Shown here: piece after piece, positions 36,601-47,200 of the stretch
How positions within the stretch are numbered: position 1 is the stretch's first letter
Layout of the letters: each line of letters starts with the position of its first letter
Made by a program: the position numbers and the translations under genes
Notes under the pieces: generated by a model
Database searches by the model: none
What the model was told of the DNA's origin: nothing
What the model saw: only the letters and a program-made list of their open reading frames with translations
NCBI RefSeq assembly: GCF_964199755.1
Contig: NC_133903.1
Span: 997,001 to 1,061,000 of the forward strand
Length of the DNA: 64,000 nt
Direction: 5' to 3'
From: Larus michahellis
Taxonomy: Eukaryota; Chordata; Aves; Charadriiformes; Laridae

Positions 36601-39270
36601 AAATTGCACTTAGCAATGTTTGGAAAATGAGCTATGACTTCACATCCAATTTCAGTACACTCAGTCAGAACTTTAAAAGAAAACGTAATGGCTCTGTTGT
36701 GCCGATGGCCCAAGATTTTGCTATGTCATGCAACAGGGAAAATCAGTAGATTGTCACTGCTCCTGCTCATCCTAACTTTCAGACTAGAAATACTGGGCAT
36801 CGGTACAGGAAGCATGGTTTTGGGAGTCGGGACATCGCTGACAGCGCTGATGTGTGAGCTGCAGCTACTGAAGTACCTGGTTCCTAGCGCAGTTCCTCTC
36901 AGTTCAGAGGCAGGGACGCGTGGGCAGGCTCACGCTGCTGCCTGCACGTAGGTGGATACAGTACGGCCCAAACGCCTGTCCCAGCCCACCCTCACTCACA
37001 GGGAACACAAACCAAGCTCTTCTGGCAGAAGTCATATTTACGAAAGCCTGGCTTTTGTTTTTCTGATGCTAGCAAAGGCAGCAAGCATTCTGCTGTATAC
37101 TGAATTAACTCATAGAAGCTGTAAAGCCATTTTACCTGTAATCTGAAGCACGGTGACGTTTCTAGCGACCGGCCGACATAACCAACAGTTTCTGTGAGTC
37201 ACCCAGACAGATACAGGGAAAGTCCCAGGAAATTCACCGGTCACATTGATCACGGAGTTAAACTGCTGCTCGGATTTCTCGATCAGAATCAGAGGAGCAT
37301 AAATCCAGTTAAAGTGATACAAGTTTGACGTGACACTGTCATTCTTCATACTTAGACTGGCATGAACAGTAGCGTGAGCTCCCGTTGTGATGGGACCATT
37401 GTTGGTTATTTCCAGACCATACTCCTCTGTGGAGAGAAGAAGAAAAAAAAAACCACCTTGTTTTATTGCATTTTTTAAAAAATTTATTTACTCATTTTAC
37501 TAGTTAGCTGTCGTTATGTGACTCACAATGACACTTAACCCAGCAAAGACTTTAGCACTCTTTTTTTTTTTCCCCTCCATTTAAAAACCTGAAACAGAAA
37601 CTGTTGCATGTATATATGAGTCCAGACAAGTAGCCGGCAATGGGTACTGGCAGCCCAGCAAGCCGCCTGCATCCTGGGCTGCACGCCCAGCAGCGTGGCC
37701 AGCAGGGCGAGGGAGGTGACTACTTACACTGAGGGTGGCGAGACACTGGCCCAGAGGGGTGGGAGATGCCCCATCCCTGGAAACATTCCAGGCCAGGCTG
37801 GACGGGGCTTTGAGCAACCTGATCTAGTGGAAGGTGTCCCTGCCCAGGGCAGGGGCTGGACTAGGTGGCCTTTAAAGGTCCTGTCCAACCCAAAGCATTC
37901 TGTGATTCTGTGAAACAGTGAGGCGTGAGAAGTGCAGGACCTGTGATACTGAACCATCCCTCTGGATCGCTCGCCGAGATCTCTTCTGACACGTTTACAC
38001 AAGACTCCTTACTCCAGCTCTTACAACTACTGCAACGGGCAGAGTGTGAGCGAGGTTGGGTTTTATGGAAAGAGTACATTCAGTTGTTCCAAAAAATAGC
38101 AGTGCAACAAGATTAAATGATCTTCATGGATTAAAAAAAAGCAACAAAACCCAAAACCAACCCCCAAATCCCAAAACAAAAGGATAGGCAACTACCACAG
38201 GGGGTTGTGAATTGGGGCAGAGCTGGGAACAGGATCCGGCTGTTTGCCTCCAACACGGAGCACGTTGCCTCCCTGTGCCAGCGCTCTGCCTGGCTGTCCT
38301 CTCGCCAGCGAGTGACGGGGCAGCGCTGGGCACTCTCATCCATGGCCTGTAATGTGGAGGGAGCGCTGGGGTCAGCACTCCCCTGCACTGCCCTTCTGCG
38401 CCCAGCAGCTTGGCACGGGGTGGAAGGAGAACCCCAAGCATCTGCTTACTGCCCACGTTTTATTCCATTGATCATGGGTGCTGAGCAGATCTGGATGCAA
38501 ACGGACTGTGACAAATAACGGTGACATCACTGTCTCAGCAACACCGTTGTTCCCATTTCACAACACAAGGAATGGCCCTGAGTTCAGATTTTTGAGTTAA
38601 TAGAGAAATGCTTGTGATTTGAGGAAATCTGGCACAGAGAAGTTTCCAGTCTCTAGAAGATTCGGGCTACTCTCCGCTTTGTTTTAGCGGAACTTGGGGA
38701 AAAAACCAGCCAGCTACCTCACGCTTATCTCGCACTTCTTGGAGTTTATCACGGCGCTTTACAAACCAGGGCCACCCTGAAGCCCAACAGCCACAGCAGT
38801 TGGAGATTAAGTGGCCAACCCAAGGTCACACAGTGAGTCACCGGCGGAGCCAGACACTTCACCCAGTTCAGGGATTTCTTTTACCTTTCCGGCCTCTCTG
38901 CAGAGCGCAGCGCGGCGAGGCCACCGCAGCAGCGACGGTGGCTGCCCAGGTGCGGTGCGGGCCCTGCGCGGGGGGAGCGGGCCCGCAGTTTGGGGTCAGA
39001 ACGGCGGATCTGAGCCCTGGCTGCCGGGACCCCCCGGCTCCACCGCGGGCACCCGCTCCCAGCGCCTGGCGATGAACTCCGCGCCCGCCGCATCCCCTGG
39101 CACGGCTAGCTACCCCGGGCAGGGGACCACCCGCCCCCGGCGAGTCCAGGTCCGTCCCCTCGCCCTCGCCCCCCTCGCCCGGCGGCGGTGACGGCCCGGA
39201 CCGGCGGCCCCTCCTTACCTGCCGCCGGGGCGGCGGGGCCCGGCAGCACCAGCAGCACCAGCAGCAGCAT
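30429..39270 (-). CDS. TMEM130: TMEM130, transmembrane protein 130 (8 coding exons, complete)
   Basis: The coding exons, in transcript order, are 39270-39219, 37426-37136, 35241-35073, 34454-34285, 33681-33597, 32570-32368, 31437-31325 and 30605-30429. They join in phase through GT-AG introns to 1,260 nt, 419 codons plus stop; the human protein is 423-435 residues. The product is a single-pass type I membrane protein of unknown molecular function. Visible parts are a signal peptide at 1-17, a lumenal region with sequons at N46, N78, N107 and N120, and a PKD-domain WDFGDG signature at 166-171. A second PKD-like segment with HTFRDAGQY starts at 291, and one membrane helix spans about 328-349. 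The short cytoplasmic tail has Cys383, 387, 388 and 391 and ends KMYTV, like human KTYTV. The start has A at -3 and opens directly on the signal peptide. It diverges from TRRAP across a shared CpG island. Confidence 0.95.
31325..31437 (-). CDS. TMEM130: TMEM130 coding exon 7 (residues 324-361)
   Basis: This encodes the single transmembrane helix (about residues 328-349) and the conserved juxtamembrane TQQKDLVE. The acceptor is TTCCTAG|GG and the donor GTGGAG|GTATTC. Confidence 0.93.
32368..32570 (-). CDS. TMEM130: TMEM130 coding exon 6 (residues 256-324)
   Basis: This is the second PKD-like region, starting TPPLALCW and including [15 protein letters not shown] and [14 protein letters not shown]. 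The acceptor is ATTTCAG|CC and the donor CCGTCAG|GTGAGG. Confidence 0.93.
33597..33681 (-). CDS. TMEM130: TMEM130 coding exon 5 (residues 228-256)
   Basis: A short exon of 85 nt linking the two PKD-like regions. The acceptor is CTCTCAG|AT and the donor GGCAC|GTAAGT. Similarity to human is modest, but length and phase fit exactly. Confidence 0.88.
34285..34454 (-). CDS. TMEM130: TMEM130 coding exon 4 (residues 171-228)
   Basis: This is the second half of the PKD domain, with sequons in NCS and NRT and the conserved LKVIAEW and QKTGDF segments. The acceptor is CACATAG|GG and the donor CTGG|GTAATT. Confidence 0.93.
35073..35241 (-). CDS. TMEM130: TMEM130 coding exon 3 (residues 115-171)
   Basis: This encodes the first part of the PKD domain up to WDFGDG. 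The acceptor is TTCTGCAG|AA and the donor GATGG|GTAGGT. Confidence 0.93.
35385..35530 (-). repeat. MIR-like SINE remnant in TMEM130 intron 2
   Basis: The words GAGGCAGAGAGATTAAAT, then TTGAGGTTATACAATGGGTC, then TAATAGAACTGAGAG, then CCTGGACTG occur in order. They parallel the reverse complement of MIR (GAGGCACAGAGAGGTTAAGT, CCCAAGGTCACACAG, GAACCCAGG). The copy is old and diverged. Confidence 0.55.
36540..37135. other. Unassigned part of TMEM130 intron 2
   Basis: No repeat or alternative exon was recognised here. A 105-codon plus-strand frame at 36634-36951 has no similarity to known proteins and is antisense to the TMEM130 transcript. Confidence 0.4.
37136..37426 (-). CDS. TMEM130: TMEM130 coding exon 2 (residues 18-115)
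   Basis: This encodes the N-terminal lumenal domain, with the conserved sequence FPVSVWVT and the cysteine pair Cys98/Cys101 of the CW-C-PVAR segment. The acceptor is CCACAG|AG and the donor ACAG|GTAAAA. The phase fits exons 1 and 3 exactly. Confidence 0.93.
37720..37917 (+). mobile_element. CR1 LINE 3' end in TMEM130 intron 1
   Basis: Only the CR1 3' UTR remains: GGTGTCCCTGCCCAGGGCAG, then GGCTGGACTAGGTGGCCTTT, then AAAGGTCCTGTCCAACCCAA, ending in ATTCTGTGATTCTGTG. This is the usual 5'-truncated form with the microsatellite-like tail diagnostic of CR1. It is inserted antisense to TMEM130. Confidence 0.92.
38690..38870 (-). repeat. MIR-like SINE in TMEM130 intron 1
   Basis: GGCGCTTTACA at about 38753, followed by GATTAAGTGGCCAACCCAAG and GTCACACAGTGAGTC, is the reverse complement of MIR (AGCGCTTTACA, TTAAGTGACTTGCCCAAGGTCACACAG). 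It sits just outside the CpG island. Confidence 0.75.
39219..39270 (-). CDS. TMEM130: TMEM130 coding exon 1 (residues 1-17)
   Basis: This exon encodes the leucine-rich signal peptide [17 protein letters not shown], whose leucines are written with a run of CTG-type codons. The donor CAG|GTAAGG is strong. The frame stays open upstream, but that part is GC-driven and has no family similarity, so the ATG at 39270 is preferred. Confidence 0.85.
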
Positions 39271-39372
39271 CCTCGGGGCGGCGGAGCCGGGCCGGGCGCT
39301 GCCCCCGCGGTGCTGCGGCGGCGTGTCTGCTCCGCGCCCTGGGGCGCTCCCCCGCCGCAGCGCCCGGCCCGG

Positions 39373-39386
39373 CCCCCCCGGGGGGG
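39373..39386. repeat. C7G7 palindrome
   Basis: Seven C followed by seven G form a perfect 14-base palindrome about 105 bases upstream of the TMEM130 start codon, inside the CpG island. Confidence 0.95.
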
Positions 39387-40429
39387 CTCCGCGGGGCCGT
39401 GTGGCCAACGGGGCGGGCTGCTGCAAAGCGGCCGGGGATTTAGAGAAATAATAAATAAAAAGCACAAGTGCCGCCCAGTGCGGAGGGGCTGGGCACGGCT
39501 CAGCCCTGGGGAGGCGGCTGTGCCGGTGCGGGGCTGACAGGGCGGGCACGGAGCGCCCCCGGGGCCGGGGCGGCCGTTACCCGCTGGCCGGGCGAGGAGC
39601 CCGTAACGCCCGGTGCGCGACGGGGGAGCGGGGCAGCGGCTCTCAGCGCAGCGCAGGGCTCTTGGGGTTTTTTAAGAACTTATTCTTAGCCCTTCCTTAC
39701 TCCTAGTTCCCCCCCCCCCCCTTTTTTTTTCTCCTTCTTCGTACAGATCAGCCCCCCGCTACCGGCTTTGCCCCCGTTCCCCGGCGGGGCGGGCGCTCGG
39801 CGGGAGGGGCCCGGGCCTGCCGGGGGCACCGACAGCGGCCGCCTCTGCCCGGGGTAACTCATAACTCCTCGCCCGCTGTTACCGGCGGCCGCCGCCTTAG
39901 CGGAAACCCCGGGGCTGAGGGGCCGGCCGGCCTCACCTCAGGCAGCGCGGCCCGGCGGCGGCGAGGGCCCGCAGGCGCCCTCCCCGGCTGGGGCGAAGCC
40001 GCCGGACGGTGCGGGTGCCCTGCGCCGGGGCGCGGTGAGGGGCCCGGGCGGGACCCGGTGCGACGCGCGGGAGGCGGCGGCCGGAACTGGGCTCGGGCGC
40101 TTCCGTTGCGCCCATGCGCTGCCGCCGGCCTCCGGGAGCAACAAAGGAGGGAGCCGGGGGGCCGGGGCCGGCCGAACCCGGGGAGCCGCGGGGTGAGGAG
40201 CGCCGCGGGCGGCGGCGCCTCGGCGGGGCCCGGACTCGGGCCTGGGCGCGGGGTGAAGCGGGGCGGCGGCAGGCGAGGCCCGGCCCGGCACGGCGCAGGC
40301 TGCGGGGCGGAACCGGCGGCCGCGGGGAGAAGGAAGGGGCCGGAGCCCCGCCAGCACGGCGCCTGCAGGCCTCGGGCCTCGGACGGGGACCGGGAGGGCT
40401 GGGGGCCGGGGCGAGGCCCCGTCGCGGCC

Positions 40430-40541
40430 GTTCACGGGTGTCCGTGTTCACAGGGCGGGCGCCTCGGCGGGGATGGGGCCGGTGTGATGGCGCCCGGCAG
40501 CGGGGAGTGACCCGGCGGCGACCAGCCCTGCGGCGGGGAAG
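40430..40541 (+). other. TRRAP: Putative TRRAP 5' non-coding exon 1
   Basis: A good donor GGGAAG|GTGAGG ends at 40541 and would splice to the acceptor at 41073, whose exon carries the start codon. The exon's left end is unknown and the start given is arbitrary. A non-coding first exon in the CpG island is normal for this gene in vertebrates. Confidence 0.5.
40473..40510 (+). promoter_or_regulatory. Two overlapping upstream ORFs in putative TRRAP 5' UTR
   Basis: ATG at 40473 opens a four-codon uORF ending with TGA at 40485-40487. That TGA shares its A with an ATG at 40487, which opens a seven-codon uORF ending with TGA at 40508-40510. The second ATG has G at -3 and G at +4, a strong context. 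If transcription starts upstream, these would reduce or regulate TRRAP translation. Confidence 0.4.
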
Positions 40542-41073
40542 GTGAGGAGCGCGGGGCCCTGAGCCGGGCGTGTGCGGGGCTCTCCGGCCTGGTGGGGCTG
40601 GGCTGAGGCGGGCTGTGCCGGAGAGCCGGGGGGGAAGCAGCGGCTTGAGGGGAGGCCGCCGGTCTTTCAAGCGGGATGCGATTTCGGGTTTCTCTCCGAG
40701 CGGGAAAGCCGCCGGGCGGCTCCTGGCCCCTCTGGGAGCGGGTGCTACCGCGGTGTCCGCGGGCGGCATGAGGGGAGCGGGGCCTGGGCACCCCCAGCCT
40801 GCTCTGCTGCCGGGGAGACCAGGCCAGCACACCCGGGCTGTCCCCTCTGGTGACAAGAGCCCAGTAGCCACTTGTACCCCGAAGCGTGTACCTGTCATAG
40901 CGAGTGCTGTACGTGCCAGGCTTATCTTTGTAAGCCTAACTAAATGTCACAGTTGTGATTTTTGGAAAAGATGCGTCCTCTTTGGTACCCCAAAATAATG
41001 GGTGTAGGTGATGTGGTCGCTGCTGTTAACCAGTCATTTAAACTAACAAACATTTTGCTTTATTTTTATGTAG

Positions 41074-41224
41074 GTGTGTTAGTCTTGATTTTATGTGCTG
41101 AAAGCTGATCCTCCCTCCTCCAAGATGGCATTCGTTTCAGCACAAGGGCCTACGGTGGTGGACCAAACCACTCTGATGAAAAAGTACCTGCAGTTTGTGG
41201 CTGCTCTTACAGATGTCAATACAC
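41074..41224 (+). CDS. TRRAP: TRRAP exon 2, coding from 41125 (residues 1-33)
   Basis: The acceptor TTTTTATGTAG|GTG opens the exon and about 51 nt of 5' UTR precede the ATG. The exon encodes [20 protein letters not shown] and onward. The donor is ACAC|GTAAGA. Confidence 0.93.
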
Positions 41225-44200
41225 GTAAGATAACTTTTTTCTGTTGAAAGTTACAGTTCTTCAATAGTTTGAATATTGTTTAGACAGTTGATAAACGTGT
41301 GCTGAATTCACTTTGAATTTTGTTTGAGTATTGATTTTTGAAGAAGCAAAGTGATGAGAATACTTGCATGAGCCAAAGTGAGCGAGCTGTGTGTGTGCGG
41401 TTGTGTGACGGTTGTTTGTGAGAGTTGTGTGCCTTATAACTGGGCGGTGATAGCTAAACTGATAAGATCTGATTGCTTCTTTCATCAATGAACCTGGTGT
41501 TTTCCTTCACGATGTAGTTTTACATTTATTTTTTTTTTTGCTTGAATTTCCTTTTTTTCAGCTGATGAAACCAAATTGAAAATGATGCAGGAAGTCAGCG
41601 AGAATTTTGAGGTAAATGGATAAAAAAAGAACAAACCCCAAACAACAAACCCCCCCCCCAACCTCTCCCCCCCCCCCTTCTGAAATGGCCGTTTTTCTTG
41701 TGCTTAATGTATATTAGTTTGATTTCTGATGTTATGTCGTTAAAATAGTATCTTGTAAGTTAGTATCTTGTGATTTATCATCGGTGGTGTTATAAGTCAT
41801 TGATTTTCAGGTTTGTATTTAGGAATTAGGCAGGCTATTGAAGAATTACGTTTGGACTTCGATAACTCTTTCATGCTCTAATCTTTATTTAGTAGGCATT
41901 TAAATAAAGGTGAAGTAATAGATTTTTTTCTTCAACTTTGTTGAATTATATGAAATCTCTGTATTTAAAGCTTTCTTCTATTTAATTCCACTTTGTATTG
42001 TGCCCTTGCGAAGCCGAGGTCCCTCTGATTCCTCCAAGTAGTTCCATAGTACGTAAGTGAGGGAGGAGTTGTCAGATGCAGAATCTGACATCAGGAGTGG
42101 AGACGGCTCCGGTGACACGTTTTCATAGTGATGAAGCATCAAGTTTAGATGAGCAGCAGGAAAAAAAAAGTGAGACGCAAGTTAAACCAAACCTGTGTTA
42201 ACAGAAATTATGCTTTAGTCGAATACTTGGTTATTATGTGTCTGTTCTGAAATAATATAAAACTTGTTATGCTGTAGAATAAGTTAAAAATCTTAGAATC
42301 ACTGTAATTCTCTCTATCTAGTTTGTTAGTCATGTTGCAATTAAAAAAAAAAAAAAAGTGCTACCACTATAACATATACTGTCCTTACCTGCTTTATTTG
42401 AAACACATTGCTGGGGCGTGTTGAACTTCTAATCCACCAACGCCCCCAAGTCCTTCTCCTCAGGGCTGCTCTCCATCCCCAGCCTTTATGGATACTGGCC
42501 CTGACCCAGGGGCAGGACCCTGTGCTTGGGCTTGTTGAACCTCTTGAGGTTCATGTGGGCCCACCTCTCCAGCCTGTCCAGGTCCTTCTGGATGGCATCC
42601 TGTCCCTCAGGCGTGTCACCACACCACTCGGCTTGGTGTCATTGGCGAACGTGCTGAGGGTGCACTTGATCCCACTGTCTATGTCATTGATGAAGATACT
42701 GAACGGTGCTGGTGCCGGTATGGACCCCTGAGGGTCACCACTTGTTTCTGATCTCCATCTGGACATTGAGCCGTTGACCACTACCCTCTGGATGCAACCA
42801 TCCAACCAATTCCTCATCCGCCAAATGGTCTACCCATCAAATCCATATCTCTCCAATGTAGACATCCCCCACCCTTCCTTCTTCTTCCCCCATCTTTTTA
42901 TCGCTGAGCATGACGTCACATGGTCTGGAATATCCCTTTGGTCAGTTGGGCTCAGCTGTCCCGCCTGTGTCCCCTCCCAGCTCCTTGTGCCCCCCAGCCT
43001 GCTCGCTGGTGGGGTGGTGTGAGGAGCAGAAAAGGCCTCGACTGCTCAGCAGGACCCAAAACGTTTCTGTCATCAATGCTATTTGTAGCACAAATCCAAA
43101 ACACAGCTCCATAGTAGCTACTGTGAAGAAAATTAACTCTGTCCCAGGCCAAACCAGCACATGCATTTAAAATGTGTTTGTGCCCTTGCTGTGATATCTG
43201 TCTGCTTTCTTGAAAGCCCTTGAGATAAAAGATCTTTGTTTGCACAGTGACTAGTATAATAAGTTTTATGGTCGCATTTTATGAAATCTTACTGTGAAGT
43301 AGAGAATAGTAGTGGAAATCTATAAAAGGAGGTGGCTTCATAAAACTTTTATGTTATTCAAGGAATAATGTGGATAAGCCCCTGAAATACCTATATAGAT
43401 TTTTCGAAAGAATGCTGCATTCTTATTTGTACCTTTATTAACAGAGCAGTGTGCTGCTGTGTAACAGGCACCGCAGAGAACTGCCTGACAGCACCTACGG
43501 GAACTACAGCTGAGTTGCCAAATAAACCTCACAGTGGCCAAGTTAGATTTGTGTTTAAGGCAGATGCAGCAGTTCAGATGGAGGAAGCTTGCTCATCTAA
43601 TATTTCTTCCGGCTTCACAAGTGGACAGTAGTGCAAGATCATTTTCACAGGGGAAAGTAGTGCTCGGTTTGGGTGGTGCATGCATGTACACATATTTGTA
43701 GAAATAACTAAAATCTCAGTTTAACAGTGGCTGAAAAGTCTTGGGAATCCTAAAGCAGTGAAACGTGAGAGTGCTTGTCAGTCTTGTTCAAGAACACCTA
43801 CAGCGTTTTTGTGGTGTTTTTTTCCCTTTTAAAATAGCTGTATGTTATGCCAGTTTCGTTTTCTATGTGAGGTGACAGTATTAAAATAGAAAAAAAATAT
43901 TATTACAGTCCATTGGGATCGGAGGAAAGAGATTAATTTCCATTCACTTTTGTTCATTTCAGTAGTAGTGCTCTGAGTGTGTCAGCAGATACCAAATCAC
44001 CGAGTCCATTCAAAAGTCACTGAAAACGTTTAATAGTGGCCTTGAAGGTCACTTCATCTGTGTAATGTTTATTAGGCCTGTTTCCTCATTTTTTGGTGTG
44101 TTGTTTTTTTTTTTTTTTTCTTAATCAGAATGTGACATCATCCCCTCAATATTCTACTTTCCTGGAACACATCATCCCTAGGTTTCTCACCTTTCTACAG

Positions 44201-47200
44201 GATGGAGAAGTTCAGTTTCTGCAGGAGAAGCCAGCGCAGGTAAGCTGTGTGGAGCACCGCTGGCCTTTGGCAATGTGTGCTGCCTCTTCGGTGAAGTACT
44301 TGATTAACCTGATGAACTGATTTATGTATAGACTTTGTTGTTAAAAATAGATCTGGCATTTGGAATGAAATTGAAAAAGTCCAGTTTCTAAATAAGTTAC
44401 TTAACAAACTTCGCAAATCTGGGCTTCTATGAAAAATGGGGAAAAACAAGGTGCAAGAGCATTGGCTTTCTCACTGAAATATGGCACATTGTTACAAATT
44501 ACTGAATTTACTGTGGAATGAAAGGCGAAAGTTGAATCTATGTCATTAAATACTTAAAATTGAGTTCCGTAAAAATGATAACTTGCATTTTTCAACCGTA
44601 AATTTGTTAAATTTGCTTTATTCACATATAAGGGTAGTAGGAAGCATTGTATGTTTGTGGATACGCATATGTCTACGTGAAGTACAATTTTTTTTTTTTC
44701 TCTTAAGCATGCAGAAGTATTAATCTGAAAACATGTTTTAACCAATTGTTGTCTTTTGTGGGTTTTTAAGAAGTTCTATTGTATCTTTATTTTTTTTTAC
44801 TTTTTTTTACAGCAACTCCGAAAGCTAGTGCTTGAAATAATTCACAGAATACCAACAAATGAACATCTGCGTCTTCATACCAAAAATATCCTGTCTGTGA
44901 TGTTTAGATTTCTAGAGGTATTTTGTTTTTTTTTTTTTTTGTCTTCTAACTGTTTCAAATTTTCAGAAAGATTTTTCTCTCTTCATCTCCAAAAATTGCT
45001 GGGGGTAGGATTTTCAATAGCTGTGCTTCCAGAGCAGGAGTGGAAGGGCATTCTATTTAGGCTTCACAGTGTGGTATCTTAATATCTACAGGTTTTCTGC
45101 ATGTTCTCTTCTGCCCTTTAGAAACTTGGATTGTACAAATGCAAGGAACTGTTCTCATGCTAGCCAAGATTTCATTCCTGAACGCTTTTCTGGCTCATAT
45201 AAGTGCTGCAGATACCTGATTCTAGAGACTTTGTCTTGTTTCTTACTTGGAGTTGAAGATGTTGTCATTTGAAGCTCGCAGAAAATAACCTGCTCTATGT
45301 GGAGGTGTCTCGGTCTGTGAATAGCCCCGCTTGTGTCTCTGTGGGGCGTTAGAAACAGGTCTGAGGGTACAGAGTGGTTGGAACTTCTGGTTTTTGGTCC
45401 AGTGGGTGTGAATTTAATGTTAGCCATAGTCTAAGGCTGCAGGGTGAAGTTCTGTCACAGGAAAGGATCTTGCTCGTGAAAATTCATATTAATGGAGCAC
45501 TTGTAGGTTGCTGAGAGGACTATAATGTTACAGGGTTTTGAAGTACTTAGGGAGTAGTTGAAGAATGCAGCCGTAGGCTCACTAAAGATTCTCTTTTTTT
45601 TTTTCAGACGGAGAATGAAGAAAATGTACTGATTTGCTTAAGAATAATTATTGAATTGCACAAACAGTTCCGACCAGCCATTACCCAAGAAGTAGGTCCT
45701 AAGTTTTGCTATACGGTATATAGAACTCGTTGCCATCCTCTTCAGAATTGTTGCTTTGCTCAAGTGGATTGGTTGGTTTGTTTGTTGTTTTCCTGATGTC
45801 CTTCTGTGTTGGCTGACCTGTTGTGGTAACCGTATGTTTAGGTTTTTTTAACCTCGAAGTAATTTTTAAAAGAGGTTTGCATAGTGCTAGCACCCCTGGG
45901 AAAGAACAAACTGCTAAAGCCTAGTTGTCTTTGCTTTAAGTGTTTGTGGGCAATATGATTAGACTAAGGAAGAGAATTCCCACAGAAGGGAAGAGAATTG
46001 GTGCCTTTTTAGTTTGTGAAAGGGAAAATCCTGGAAAAGGAATATTATGATTGTGTCATGTGTATCCTCAGTCCCGTCCCTGCCCCCAGCCCTGCTTCTC
46101 TCCTGTGGCTCATGAAGGAGTATATGAAAGTTTGCATTTTATTCTATTGCTTTCTTTCCTTGATTTTCCCCTGGGACTTTATAGTAATTATTTCTAAGAA
46201 TTTTGTGTTGGAGCTATGTTGAGATGATAGGTAAATCAATTTCGTGCCAAGTGCAATTCAAATTAATACTGGCAGAACAGGAGGAAATAGGAGAATGCTT
46301 TCAGGTTCTTTTTAAATATCACGAAAAATATGCTCTAGTGGTGACTAAAGATTTTATGTAATTGTACTGTTAATACAGAGATTCTAAAATCGTGAATTTT
46401 TTTTTTTGTTATGGTAAACTGACTTCTTCCTTCCTAGATCCATCATTTTTTGGACTTTGTGAAACAGATTTACAAGGAACTCCCAAAAGTAGTGGTAAGC
46501 TTTTTATTTCTTAAATTGCCCTTTCTATAGTCAGAAAACTAGTCTTTATTTCTTGATTTTATCTTTAAAAGATACTACATTTTGTATCTAGTGATACAAA
46601 GTAAATATCACTTTAATATTTAATAAAAATACATATAAATATGGAGAAATTTACATTTTGAATTAGAAAATGTTCTGTTTCTAGCACCCATACTAATATG
46701 AGAAGACTGAGGCAAATGTATATAATAATGCACTAATCAGTTGACTGCAGTGGTGGCCATGGAGCCAAATGGCTTTTTTTAAGGGAAAGGTGAGGTGATG
46801 GATGTACTTTCCAGCAGAGAGCTCTTCAGTGTGCTTCCTCTCTGCGGGGGCCATGTCCTGCTCTCCCGTTTGATTCTTTAACAAAGCACCACCCTGCTTG
46901 GGGATGCTTTTCCGCTTCTTGCTGCAGCGGGAGTGGACGACTGCAGGACGCGTCTGTACTCCTCGTGGATACTGCAGTGTAAACATCATCTGCAGAGAAG
47001 AAAAAACCGTCTGTAATAAGTTGTGGGGAAAGATTATATGGAGGAATTCCAGTGAGGTAAACGGCCTTTTGACTATTACGAGCATTATTATGTTTTTCTT
47101 CTGTTCTTTGCTTGTAGAATCGGTATTTTGAGAATCCTCAGGTGATTCCAGAGAACACCGTTCCTACTCCTGAAATGGTTGGCATGATTACGACAATTGT

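Larger units (their letters stand above)
38880..40860. promoter_or_regulatory. CpG island, divergent TMEM130/TRRAP promoter region
   Basis: Nearly 2 kb of very GC- and CpG-rich sequence separates TMEM130 exon 1 (minus) from the putative TRRAP exon 1 (plus). GC boxes of the GGGGCGGG type are present (for example at about 39784-39794). GC skew changes direction across the island: C-rich on the plus strand toward TMEM130 and G-rich at about 40130-40560 toward TRRAP, as expected for two outward-facing transcription units. No TATA box is evident. The absence of a gene between the two starts suggests shared control. Confidence 0.8.

Noticed and set aside
36634-36951. A 105-codon plus-strand frame inside TMEM130 intron 2
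   Set aside because: Antisense, no similarity, no splice context.
38868-39467. A 199-codon minus-strand frame overlapping TMEM130 exon 1
   Set aside because: It is out of frame with TMEM130, composition-driven, and runs through the exon 1 donor.
39106-39549. Extending the TMEM130 start upstream to 39549
   Set aside because: The frame is open, but the extra 93 residues are GC-driven. The ATG at 39270 directly begins a good signal peptide and matches the family length.
39933-40898. A 321-codon minus-strand frame in the CpG island
   Set aside because: It is Pro/Arg/Ala/Gly-rich as expected from GC-rich DNA. Overlapping long frames exist on the other strand, and it has no similarity to known proteins and spans the divergent promoter.
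46693-47085. A 130-codon minus-strand frame in TRRAP intron 7
   Set aside because: No similarity. It ends next to TRRAP exon 8 by chance.
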